Of a stretch of 6,736 nt of DNA, positions 1-6,736 are shown in pieces. The stretch's first letter is position 1. The number at the start of each line of letters is the position of its first letter. Position numbers and translations under genes: made by a program. The stretch comes from an uncultured Oscillospiraceae bacterium (GTDB lineage Bacteria; Bacillota; Clostridia; Oscillospirales; Oscillospiraceae). The stretch lies in assembly GCA_944385195.1 (NCBI GenBank), contig CALWWH010000249.1:1-6736 (forward strand). The letters run 5' to 3'. The notes below the pieces were generated by a model, which did not search any database, was not told where the DNA came from, and saw only the letters and a program-made list of their open reading frames with translations.

Positions 1-388
1 AGCCGGCGCGCTGGCCATGCACCCGCGCGTGCTCGTGCTCGACGAGCCCACGGCCATGCTGGACCCCCGGGGCCGGCAGGAGGTGATGGACACCGTCCTG
101 CGCCTGAACCGGGAGCAGGGCGTCACCGTCGTGCTCATCACCCACCACATGGACGAGGCGGCCCAGGCGGGCCGGGTCATCGCCATGGCCGAGGGAAAGA
201 TCGTCGCCGACGGCACGCCGGTGGAGGTGTTCTCCCAGGTGGAGCTGCTGCGCTCGGTGGGGCTGAGCGTCCCGGAGACCACGCAGCTGCTGTATGAACT
301 CAACCAAGAGGGCTTTGACCTGCCGCTGGAGGCGCTGAGTGCGGAAGCATGTGCCCGGGCTCTGTACCAAGCCCTGACACGGAGGTAG
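1..388 (+). CDS. ecfA1: Energy-coupling factor transporter ATPase EcfA1 (3' part only)
   Basis: C-terminal part of an ABC-type ATPase; the gene begins before the window and the first complete codon is at base 2. The visible part opens just after where the ABC signature would lie (AGALAMHP). It then shows Walker B LVLDEP (Asp at 41-43, catalytic Glu at 44-46), the D-loop MLDP and the H-loop histidine in ITHHMDE (codon 143-145). The tail has the GLSVPETTQL-type C-terminal segment seen in EcfA subunits. Walker A, Q-loop and LSGGQ are outside the window. EcfA1 pairs with EcfA2 to hydrolyse ATP on the cytoplasmic face of an ECF vitamin/metal importer. The AMLDP wording and its place directly before a clear EcfA2 favour EcfA1. 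The Shine-Dalgarno of ecfA2 lies inside its last codons. The family is certain; the A1 assignment is strong. Confidence 0.93.
   Translation, partial: AGALAMHPRVLVLDEPTAMLDPRGRQEVMDTVLRLNREQGVTVVLITHHMDEAAQAGRVIAMAEGKIVADGTPVEVFSQVELLRSVGLSVPETTQLLYELNQEGFDLPLEALSAEACARALYQALTRR
381..385 (+). promoter_or_regulatory. Ribosome binding site for ecfA2 that fixes a TTG start
   Basis: GGAGG sits directly before the ecfA1 stop codon and 8 bases before an in-frame TTG at 394. It decides the start of ecfA2: the in-frame ATG at 349 has no Shine-Dalgarno sequence and would add 15 residues with no resemblance to EcfA2 N-termini. Its position inside the end of ecfA1 suggests translational coupling. Confidence 0.75.
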
Positions 389-393
389 TTAGC

Positions 394-1254
394 TTGCAGC
401 CGATATTACAGACCAAACAGCTGTGCCATACCTACAGCAGCGGCACACCTTTTGAACATACCGCCCTGGACCGGGTGGATTTTCGCATCGAGCGGGGTGA
501 GTTTCTGGGCATCATCGGCCACACCGGCTCGGGCAAGTCCACCCTCATCCGGCACCTCAACGCCCTGCTCCGGCCCAGCGCCGGCCAGGTCCTGCTGGAC
601 GGGGAGGACATCTGGAAGGACAAAGCCTTCACCCGTCAGGCCCGCTTCCGCGTGGGTCTGGTGTTTCAGTACCCGGAGTACCAGCTCTTTGAGGAGACAG
701 TCTACAAGGACATCGCCTTCGGGCCGAAAAACATGGGCCTGGAGGCCCGGGAGGTCGACCGCCGGGTGCGGGAGGCCCTGGGCTTCGTGGGCCTGGGGGA
801 GGAGCTGCTGGAAAAGTCGCCCTTCGACCTCTCCGGCGGGCAGAAGCGCCGCGTGGCCATCGCCGGCGTCATCGCCATGGAGCCGGAGGTGCTCATCCTC
901 GACGAGCCGACGGCGGGCCTGGACCCGGCGGGCTGCGAGGCAATTTTGGAGAACATCCGCGCCTTTCAGCGCTCCAAGGGCGCGGCCGTGGTCATGGTCA
1001 GCCACTCCATGGAGGAGGTCGCGGCCAACGTCCGGCGCCTGGTGGTCATGGACCACGGCCGCATCTTCGCCGACGGCAGCCCCACGGAGGTCTTTGCCCG
1101 GGCCGAGGAGCTGCGCGCCATCGGCCTGACCATCCCCCAGGTGACGGAGGTCTTCCGCCGCCTGCGGGCCCTGGGCCTGGACCTGCCGGCGGTGTACACC
1201 ACCGGGCAGGCCAAGGCCGCCATCCTGGCGCGGAGGGGGGCGGGGACATGCTGA
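394..1254 (+). CDS. ecfA2: Energy-coupling factor transporter ATPase EcfA2
   Basis: Second ATPase of the ECF energising module, 286 residues from the TTG at 394, the usual size for Firmicutes EcfA2. All ABC motifs are visible: Walker A GHTGSGKST (42-50), Q-loop Gln92 in VFQYPEYQLFEE, signature LSGGQ (146-150), Walker B LILDEP (Asp170, Glu171), D-loop GLDP and H-loop His204 in MVSHSMEE. The segment QYPEYQLFEETVYKDIAFGP is highly typical of EcfA2. A C-terminal GLTIPQVTEV segment matches the EcfA extension beyond the core nucleotide-binding domain. The protein acts at the inner face of the membrane, forming a heterodimer with EcfA1 that docks on EcfT. The TTG start is chosen from the GGAGG at 381-385. 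The stop overlaps the ecfT start by 7 bases (ATGCTGA), implying coupled translation and balanced subunit supply. Confidence 0.96.
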   Translation: MQPILQTKQLCHTYSSGTPFEHTALDRVDFRIERGEFLGIIGHTGSGKSTLIRHLNALLRPSAGQVLLDGEDIWKDKAFTRQARFRVGLVFQYPEYQLFEETVYKDIAFGPKNMGLEAREVDRRVREALGFVGLGEELLEKSPFDLSGGQKRRVAIAGVIAMEPEVLILDEPTAGLDPAGCEAILENIRAFQRSKGAAVVMVSHSMEEVAANVRRLVVMDHGRIFADGSPTEVFARAEELRAIGLTIPQVTEVFRRLRALGLDLPAVYTTGQAKAAILARRGAGTC

Positions 1255-2051
1255 AGGACATCACCCTGGGCCAGTTTTTCCCCGGGACCACCATCGTCCA
1301 CCGCCTCGACCCCCGGACGAAGCTGATCCTGCTGGTGGTCTACATCGTGGCTCTGTTCACGGCCAAGGGCTTTTTGTCCTACGGCGCGGTGCTGGCCTTT
1401 TTGGTGCTGGCCGTGGGCCTGTCGCGCATTCCGGTCAAGACCCTCATGAAGAGCCTCAAGCCGCTGCTGATCGTCATCGCCATCACGGGCCTGCTGAACC
1501 TGTTTTACACCGAGGGCCGGGTGCTGGCGCGGTTTTGGGTCTTCCAGATCACCGTGGAGGGCATCATTGCCGCCTTTTTGATGGTCCTGCGCATCAGTAT
1601 GCTCGTGGCGGGCACCTTCCTGCTGACCTACACCACCTCGCCCATCGCCCTGACCGACGGCCTGGAGCTGCTGATGGGGCCGCTGAAGAAACTCCGCGTG
1701 CCGGTGCACGAGCTGTCCATGATGATGTGCATCGCCCTGCGCTTTATCCCCACCCTGACCGAGGAGACCGACAAGATCATCTCCGCCCAGAAGGCCCGGG
1801 GCGCGGACTTTGAGACCGGCAACCTCCTGCGCCGGGGCAAGGCCCTGCTGCCCATCCTGGTGCCGCTGTTTATCAGCGCCTTCCGCCGGGCCGACGAGCT
1901 GGCCACGGCCATGGAGTGCCGCTGCTACCACGGCGGCGAGGGCCGCACCCGCCTGCGCCAGCCCCGCTACCTTATGCACGACTTTTTGGCCCTGGCCCTG
2001 GGCCTGCTGCTGCTGGCCGGGGTCATCACCCTGCGCCTGCTGGGGCTGTAG
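1248..2051 (+). CDS. ecfT: Energy-coupling factor transporter transmembrane protein EcfT
   Basis: Integral membrane coupler of the ECF transporter, 267 residues, a normal family length. Hydrophobic segments lie at about residues 25-41, 43-60, 71-87, 104-128 and 244-265. Between them is the amphipathic cytoplasmic region that transmits ATPase movement to S subunits. Both characteristic EcfT motifs are seen: AQKARGADF (Ala-Arg-Gly at 183-185) and AMECRCYHGGEGRTR (Cys-Arg-Cys at 224-226). In the second, the arginine that contacts an EcfA subunit is kept but its usual small neighbours are cysteines. The start ATG overlaps the ecfA2 stop and is preceded by a purine-rich GGAGGGGGG run at 1232-1240. 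No substrate-binding S component is adjacent, which fits a group II ECF module shared by several S subunits for vitamins or metal ions encoded elsewhere. The specific substrates cannot be read from this locus. Confidence 0.96.
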   Translation: MLKDITLGQFFPGTTIVHRLDPRTKLILLVVYIVALFTAKGFLSYGAVLAFLVLAVGLSRIPVKTLMKSLKPLLIVIAITGLLNLFYTEGRVLARFWVFQITVEGIIAAFLMVLRISMLVAGTFLLTYTTSPIALTDGLELLMGPLKKLRVPVHELSMMMCIALRFIPTLTEETDKIISAQKARGADFETGNLLRRGKALLPILVPLFISAFRRADELATAMECRCYHGGEGRTRLRQPRYLMHDFLALALGLLLLAGVITLRLLGL

Positions 2052-2053
2052 CC

Positions 2054-2815
2054 ATGGAGCGCAACATTGCCCTGAGCCTGCGCTATGAGGGCACGCGATA
2101 TCACGGCTGGCAGGTACAAAAAAACGCCGTGACCGTGGCGGGCACCCTGGAGGCGGCCTGCGCCAAGGTGGTGGGGCACCCGGTGCACCTGACCGGCTGC
2201 GGCCGGACCGACGCGGGGGTGCACGCCATGTGCTATGTGGCCAATTTTCGCACGAGCTGCCGCATCCCCGTGGAGCGGCTGCCCTATGCGCTCAACACCC
2301 ACCTGCCCGAGGACATCGTCGTGCTCAAGGCGGCGGAGGTCTCCGCGGGCTTCAACGCCATCGGCTCGTGCATTAAGAAAGAATACACTTACCAGATCTA
2401 CAACGACCGCGTCCGCGATCCCTTCTACGTCCACCGGGCCTATTTCTACCCCAAACGGCTCGACGAGACGCTCATGCAGCGGGCGGCGGAGCAATTCATC
2501 GGCACCCACGACTTCGCGGCCGTGCGCAGCGTCGGCACCGACGTGAGGTCCACCGTCCGCACCATCTACGACTGCGGCGTGACCCGTCAGGGCAAGCTCC
2601 TGCGGCTGCGGGTGAGCGCCAACGGCTTTTTATACAACATGGTCCGGGCCATTACCGGCACGGTGCTCTACTGCGCGGAGGGCAAACTCCGCCCGGAGGA
2701 CATCGGCCCGATCCTGGACCGCGGCGACCGCAGCCTGGCCGGCCCCACAGCCCCGCCGGGCGGGCTATACCTGACACGGCTGTGGTATGAGGAAGAGGTG
2801 GATCTATTTGACTGA
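2054..2815 (+). CDS. truA: tRNA pseudouridine(38-40) synthase TruA
   Basis: Converts uridines 38, 39 and 40 in the tRNA anticodon stem-loop to pseudouridine; a cytoplasmic, cofactor-free enzyme. The product has 253 residues, close to the family norm of about 245-270. Visible motifs are the N-terminal RYEGTRYHGWQVQ, the catalytic motif GCGRTDAGVHA with nucleophile Asp53, the KEYTY segment with the conserved active-site Tyr111, HDF at 152-154, NGFLYNMVR (190-198) and the C-terminal AGPTAPPGGLYL (229-240). The ATG at 2054 is chosen because the protein then starts directly with the TruA fold. The same frame is open from 1916, but that would overlap most of the ecfT end with non-homologous sequence. 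Its Shine-Dalgarno is weak (GGGG at 2042-2045) and only two bases separate it from the ecfT stop, so it probably depends on coupled translation. ecfA1-ecfA2-ecfT-truA is a common Firmicutes order. Confidence 0.96.
   Translation: MERNIALSLRYEGTRYHGWQVQKNAVTVAGTLEAACAKVVGHPVHLTGCGRTDAGVHAMCYVANFRTSCRIPVERLPYALNTHLPEDIVVLKAAEVSAGFNAIGSCIKKEYTYQIYNDRVRDPFYVHRAYFYPKRLDETLMQRAAEQFIGTHDFAAVRSVGTDVRSTVRTIYDCGVTRQGKLLRLRVSANGFLYNMVRAITGTVLYCAEGKLRPEDIGPILDRGDRSLAGPTAPPGGLYLTRLWYEEEVDLFD
2794..2801 (+). promoter_or_regulatory. Ribosome binding site for the DUF5711-like gene
   Basis: AGAGGTGG lies within the last codons of truA, 6 bases before the TTG at 2808. It supports that TTG over the in-frame ATG at 2787, which has no Shine-Dalgarno sequence upstream and would precede this site. 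The arrangement parallels ecfA2: a TTG start with its ribosome site inside the preceding gene. Confidence 0.6.
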
Positions 2816-4178
2816 AAACGACGGCCGCACGCGCCTCTTTCCCGGCCTGACGAACCAACTAAAGAACCAGCCCTCCCCCTCGGGCCCCCAGTCGGAAAGC
2901 GCCCCCGGGCCCGGCGCAAATCCCAACGCCCGCGCAAATCCCAACGCCCGCGAAAATCCGGAGCCCCGGCACAAAGGGCCCGGCTCCGAGGGCAAGGTGG
3001 TGCCCCTGCGGCAGGCGGCGCGGCAGCAGCAGGCCCTGAGGCACTGGTCCTTCGAAGATATTCGGAGCATGCCCTGGCGGCGGCTGGTGCTCATCACAGT
3101 GCTGGTGCTGCTGCTGGCGGCGGTGGTGTTTCTGGTCCTCTGGGGCCAGACGGCGGATTTCGACGCCCTGCGGCGCAGCTATACCTACCGCGGCCTGGAG
3201 CGGGACAGCCAGGGCATCGCCCAGGAGGTGAGCCTCGGCACGGAGTACGCCATGCTCGGCGCGATGGGCCGGCGGACGGCCATCGCCTCCCAGCTGGGGC
3301 TGCAGGTCCTGGACGAGGACGGCACGAGCCTTGCCAGCAGCGTGGCCGCGCTGGCCCAGCCGGTGCTGGTCACCAGCCAGAAGCTGGCCCTGGCCTACGA
3401 CGCCGGCGGCCGGACGATCTGCCTGATCAACTCCGCCATGCAGACCCAGGTGCTGCACACCGAGCAGAAGATCCTCATGGCCGATGCCGCCGAGGGCGGC
3501 GGGTTTTGCTACCTCACGGCCGCAGACGAGGATAAGTCCGTCCTGACGGTGCACTCGGACCGCTTCAGCGAGGTCTTTTGCTGGTATTCCAAGTCCCGGT
3601 ATCTGACCACGGCGGCCCTGAGCGACAACGGACAGCTGGTGGCGGCCGCCGGCGCGGGCAGCAGGGACGGCCTGTATTGGAGCACGCTGCAGCTGCTGCG
3701 CACCGACCAAGAGACCCCTGTGGCGGACGTGGACCTGGGCCAGGCCGTCGTGCTGCGCCTGGACTGGATCGGCGACACCTGCGTGCTGCTATGCCACGAC
3801 CGGGTGGACTTTTACAGCGCCGACGGCGCGCTTTTGGGCAGCTATGCCCTGGGCAGCCGCAGCCTCAGCGCCGCGGCGGTGGGGGAGGACTTCCTGGCCC
3901 TGACGCTCAGCGAGGACCGCGACCGGCAGACGCTGCTGACCTTAGACACCAGCGGCAATGTCATCGCAGAGCTGGCCCTGGGCCGCGAGGTGGACTGCCT
4001 GAGCGCGGCGGGGGACTACGTGGCCCTGCTGGGCCCCCAGGGGCTGAGCCTGTATACGCGCCAGCTGAGCCTCTACGGCCAGCTGGCCCAAACCGGCAGC
4101 CTTAGGAGCTGCCGGATGAGAAACGATGGAACGGTACTGCTGACAACTGCACAGGGAACCGCCCTGTATTTGCCCTGA
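2808..4178 (+). CDS. DUF5711-like single-pass membrane protein with probable extracellular beta-propeller
   Basis: Function unknown. From the TTG at 2808 the product has 456 residues (463 if the ATG at 2787 is used). Residues 1 to about 75 are polar and rich in Pro, Asn, Gly and Arg, probably disordered, with two exact ANPNAR hexapeptides and a degenerate third (37-54). A basic stretch (PWRR) precedes one hydrophobic helix at about 93-112 (LVLITVLVLLLAAVVFLVLW), so the N-terminus should be cytoplasmic and the large C-terminal domain outside. That domain is made of repeating short strand pairs with turns such as LQVLDEDGTSL, VDFYSADGALLG, LTLDTSGNV and LSLYTRQLSLYG, the texture of a WD40/PQQ-like beta-propeller. 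This layout matches clostridial proteins annotated DUF5711; that family name is from memory of its look and needs a domain search. The gene overlaps truA by 8 bases, so it is co-transcribed with the ECF/truA operon. Confidence 0.82.
   Translation: MTENDGRTRLFPGLTNQLKNQPSPSGPQSESAPGPGANPNARANPNARENPEPRHKGPGSEGKVVPLRQAARQQQALRHWSFEDIRSMPWRRLVLITVLVLLLAAVVFLVLWGQTADFDALRRSYTYRGLERDSQGIAQEVSLGTEYAMLGAMGRRTAIASQLGLQVLDEDGTSLASSVAALAQPVLVTSQKLALAYDAGGRTICLINSAMQTQVLHTEQKILMADAAEGGGFCYLTAADEDKSVLTVHSDRFSEVFCWYSKSRYLTTAALSDNGQLVAAAGAGSRDGLYWSTLQLLRTDQETPVADVDLGQAVVLRLDWIGDTCVLLCHDRVDFYSADGALLGSYALGSRSLSAAAVGEDFLALTLSEDRDRQTLLTLDTSGNVIAELALGREVDCLSAAGDYVALLGPQGLSLYTRQLSLYGQLAQTGSLRSCRMRNDGTVLLTTAQGTALYLP
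2914..2967 (+). repeat. In-frame 18-bp tandem repeat coding for ANPNAR hexapeptides
   Basis: Two exact 18-base units (2914-2931 and 2932-2949; GCGCAAATCCCAACGCCC) are followed by a diverged third (2950-2967, 13 of 18 identical). In the DUF5711-like protein they encode ANPNAR, ANPNAR and ENPEPR in the cytoplasmic tail. Unit length is a multiple of three, so gain or loss of a unit by slippage would keep the frame. Confidence 0.85.
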
Positions 4179-4187
4179 CTGTGGAAA

Positions 4188-4203
4188 CTTGGCGATAGCC
4201 AAG
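4188..4203 (+). promoter_or_regulatory. Perfect hairpin over the clpE -35 region
   Basis: CTTGGC-GATA-GCCAAG is a perfect 6-bp inverted repeat with a 4-base loop, 9 bases after the stop of the upstream gene. It covers the proposed -35 hexamer of the clpE promoter. As DNA it could be an operator for a dimeric repressor. As RNA from read-through it could be a weak terminator or 3' stabiliser, but GGGCGAGG follows rather than a T run, so it is not a standard intrinsic terminator. The symmetry is certain; any function is inference. Confidence 0.5.
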
Positions 4204-4224
4204 GGCGAGGATTTGTGGTATACT
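4196..4224 (+). promoter_or_regulatory. Housekeeping-sigma promoter for clpE (extended -10)
   Basis: The -10 hexamer TATACT (4219-4224) is preceded by TGG, giving the extended -10 TGGTATACT. The -35 candidate TAGCCA (4196-4201) matches TTGACA at 4 of 6 positions, with an optimal 17-base spacer. Transcription would start near 4231 and give a leader of about 28 bases before the ATG at 4259. The gap is AT-richer than its surroundings. No CtsR heptad pair and no CIRCE element is present between 4179 and 4258. Confidence 0.75.
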
Positions 4225-4245
4225 CTCAGTCAAGGCGTTTTCCAA

Positions 4246-4251
4246 AAGGAG
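4246..4251 (+). promoter_or_regulatory. Strong ribosome binding site for clpE
   Basis: AAGGAG, 7 bases before the ATG at 4259, is the best Shine-Dalgarno sequence in the window. It supports that ATG over the in-frame TTG at 4253, which would leave only one base of spacing. Confidence 0.85.
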
Positions 4252-4258
4252 ATTGATT

Positions 4259-6556
<2,298 letters not shown>

Positions 6557-6564
6557 ACACACTG

Positions 6565-6592
6565 AAGCACCGCTCCCAAGGGCGCGGTGCTT
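6565..6592 (+). terminator. Probable clpE terminator hairpin
   Basis: AAGCACCGC (6565-6573) and GCGGTGCTT (6584-6592) form a perfect 9-bp stem around a 10-base loop whose CC and GG may extend it. It begins 9 bases after the clpE stop. The stem is GC-rich with AA/TT at its base, as in intrinsic terminators, but only two T residues follow (TTGAGACT), so termination may be partial or need the next hairpin. Confidence 0.6.
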
Positions 6593-6597
6593 GAGAC

Positions 6598-6628
6598 TGC
6601 CCCAAAAGGCCTGCGGCCTTTTGGGGCA
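6598..6628. repeat. Perfect 14-bp inverted repeat
   Basis: TGCCCCAAAAGGCC (6598-6611) and its exact reverse complement (6615-6628) flank a 3-base TGC loop, giving a very stable hairpin on either strand. No T run follows on the + strand (AAGGGGCT) and no matching run exists on the other side. It could back up the preceding terminator, protect the mRNA 3' end, or belong to a palindromic interspersed repeat together with the next two structures. The symmetry is certain; the role is not. Confidence 0.8.
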
Positions 6629-6636
6629 AGGGGCTG

Positions 6637-6687
6637 CATGACGGCCAGACCTTGATTTCTTGCGAAATTGTCGGCCTGTCCGTCATG
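6637..6687. repeat. 51-base imperfect palindrome
   Basis: Outer arms CATGACGG (6637-6644) and CCGTCATG (6680-6687) pair perfectly. Further inward CAG/CTG (6646-6648 with 6676-6678), CC/GG (6650-6651 with 6673-6674) and ATTTC/GAAAT (6655-6659 with 6664-6668) pair, closing on a TTGC loop. Mismatches are few and nearly symmetric. No open frame or promoter explains it. It may be a palindromic repeat unit or a remnant of a small mobile element. Confidence 0.75.
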
Positions 6688-6693
6688 AGAAGT

Positions 6694-6726
6694 GTCATTT
6701 CCGAGGCACATGTCCCCGGAAATGAC
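6694..6726. repeat. 10-bp inverted repeat followed by a short T run
   Basis: GTCATTTCCG (6694-6703) and CGGAAATGAC (6717-6726) pair perfectly around a 13-base loop that itself contains the palindrome ACATGT. GGATTTTGAT follows, so this could act as a weak terminator for + strand transcripts. It shares TGACGG with the preceding palindrome and may be part of the same element, which the window edge cuts. Confidence 0.7.
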
Positions 6727-6736
6727 GGATTTTGAT

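Noticed and set aside
349..393. ATG at 349 as the ecfA2 start
   Set aside because: It would overlap ecfA1 by 40 bases, lacks a Shine-Dalgarno and adds residues unlike EcfA2; the TTG at 394 follows GGAGG.
406..1979. Long minus-strand open frames opposite ecfA2 and ecfT (406-1056 and 966-1979)
   Set aside because: Shadow frames of the well-defined ECF genes, with low-complexity His/Gln/Gly/Arg composition and no supporting motifs.
1916..2053. Upstream extension of the truA frame into ecfT
   Set aside because: The extension is Pro/Gly/Arg-rich shadow sequence; the TruA fold begins right at the ATG at 2054.
4229..4245. AGTCAAG as a CtsR operator before clpE
   Set aside because: CtsR sites need two direct heptads of the GGTCAAA type spaced by 3 bases; the second position reads TTTTCCA, so only a single imperfect half-site exists.
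4179..4258. CIRCE element or intrinsic terminator in the gap before clpE
   Set aside because: No TTAGCACTC/GAGTGCTAA pair is present, and the only hairpin is followed by GGGCGAGG rather than a T run.
6557..6736. CRISPR array in the repetitive tail
   Set aside because: The repeats are inverted hairpins of differing sequence, not direct repeats with unique spacers, and no cas genes are present.

Overview
The window is a GC-rich, almost fully coding stretch with every gene on the + strand. It looks like a chromosomal housekeeping region of a high-GC member of the Clostridia, most plausibly an Oscillospiraceae-type gut anaerobe. The reasons are the Firmicutes-type gene order ecfA1-ecfA2-ecfT-truA, EcfA and EcfT sequences of the Firmicutes type, a TruA of clostridial flavour, an apparent DUF5711-family membrane protein, and a zinc-finger Clp ATPase of the ClpE type. 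The taxonomic placement is inference from family resemblance; no search was run.

Bases 1-2815 form a tightly packed operon. It holds the 3' end of ecfA1, then ecfA2 (TTG start), ecfT and truA, with gaps or overlaps of only a few bases. The three Ecf proteins make the energising module of a group II energy-coupling-factor transporter: two ABC ATPases and a transmembrane coupler that serves interchangeable vitamin- or metal-binding S subunits encoded elsewhere. No S subunit is present here. TruA is the tRNA pseudouridine synthase for positions 38-40. A fifth gene (2808-4178) overlaps the end of truA. It encodes a single-pass membrane protein with a proline/asparagine-rich cytoplasmic tail and a probable extracellular beta-propeller; its function is unknown.

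A short intergenic gap (4179-4258) carries a convincing extended -10 promoter with a perfect 6-bp hairpin over its -35 region. This promoter starts a separate unit, the clpE-like gene (4259-6556). Its product is a two-ring AAA+ unfoldase with an N-terminal four-cysteine zinc finger, a UVR-like middle segment and a VGF ClpP-docking tripeptide, so it probably feeds substrates to ClpP. I see no CtsR or CIRCE operator in front of it.

The last 180 bases (6557-6736) are non-coding and unusually structured: four consecutive inverted repeats, including a perfect 14-bp stem and a 51-base imperfect palindrome. A 7-mer recurs there three times at exact 42-base spacing in alternating orientation. The first hairpin is probably the clpE terminator. 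The rest may be a palindromic interspersed repeat or small mobile element cut off by the window edge. This tail is the least explained part of the window; the remainder is well-understood core biology apart from the DUF5711-like gene.
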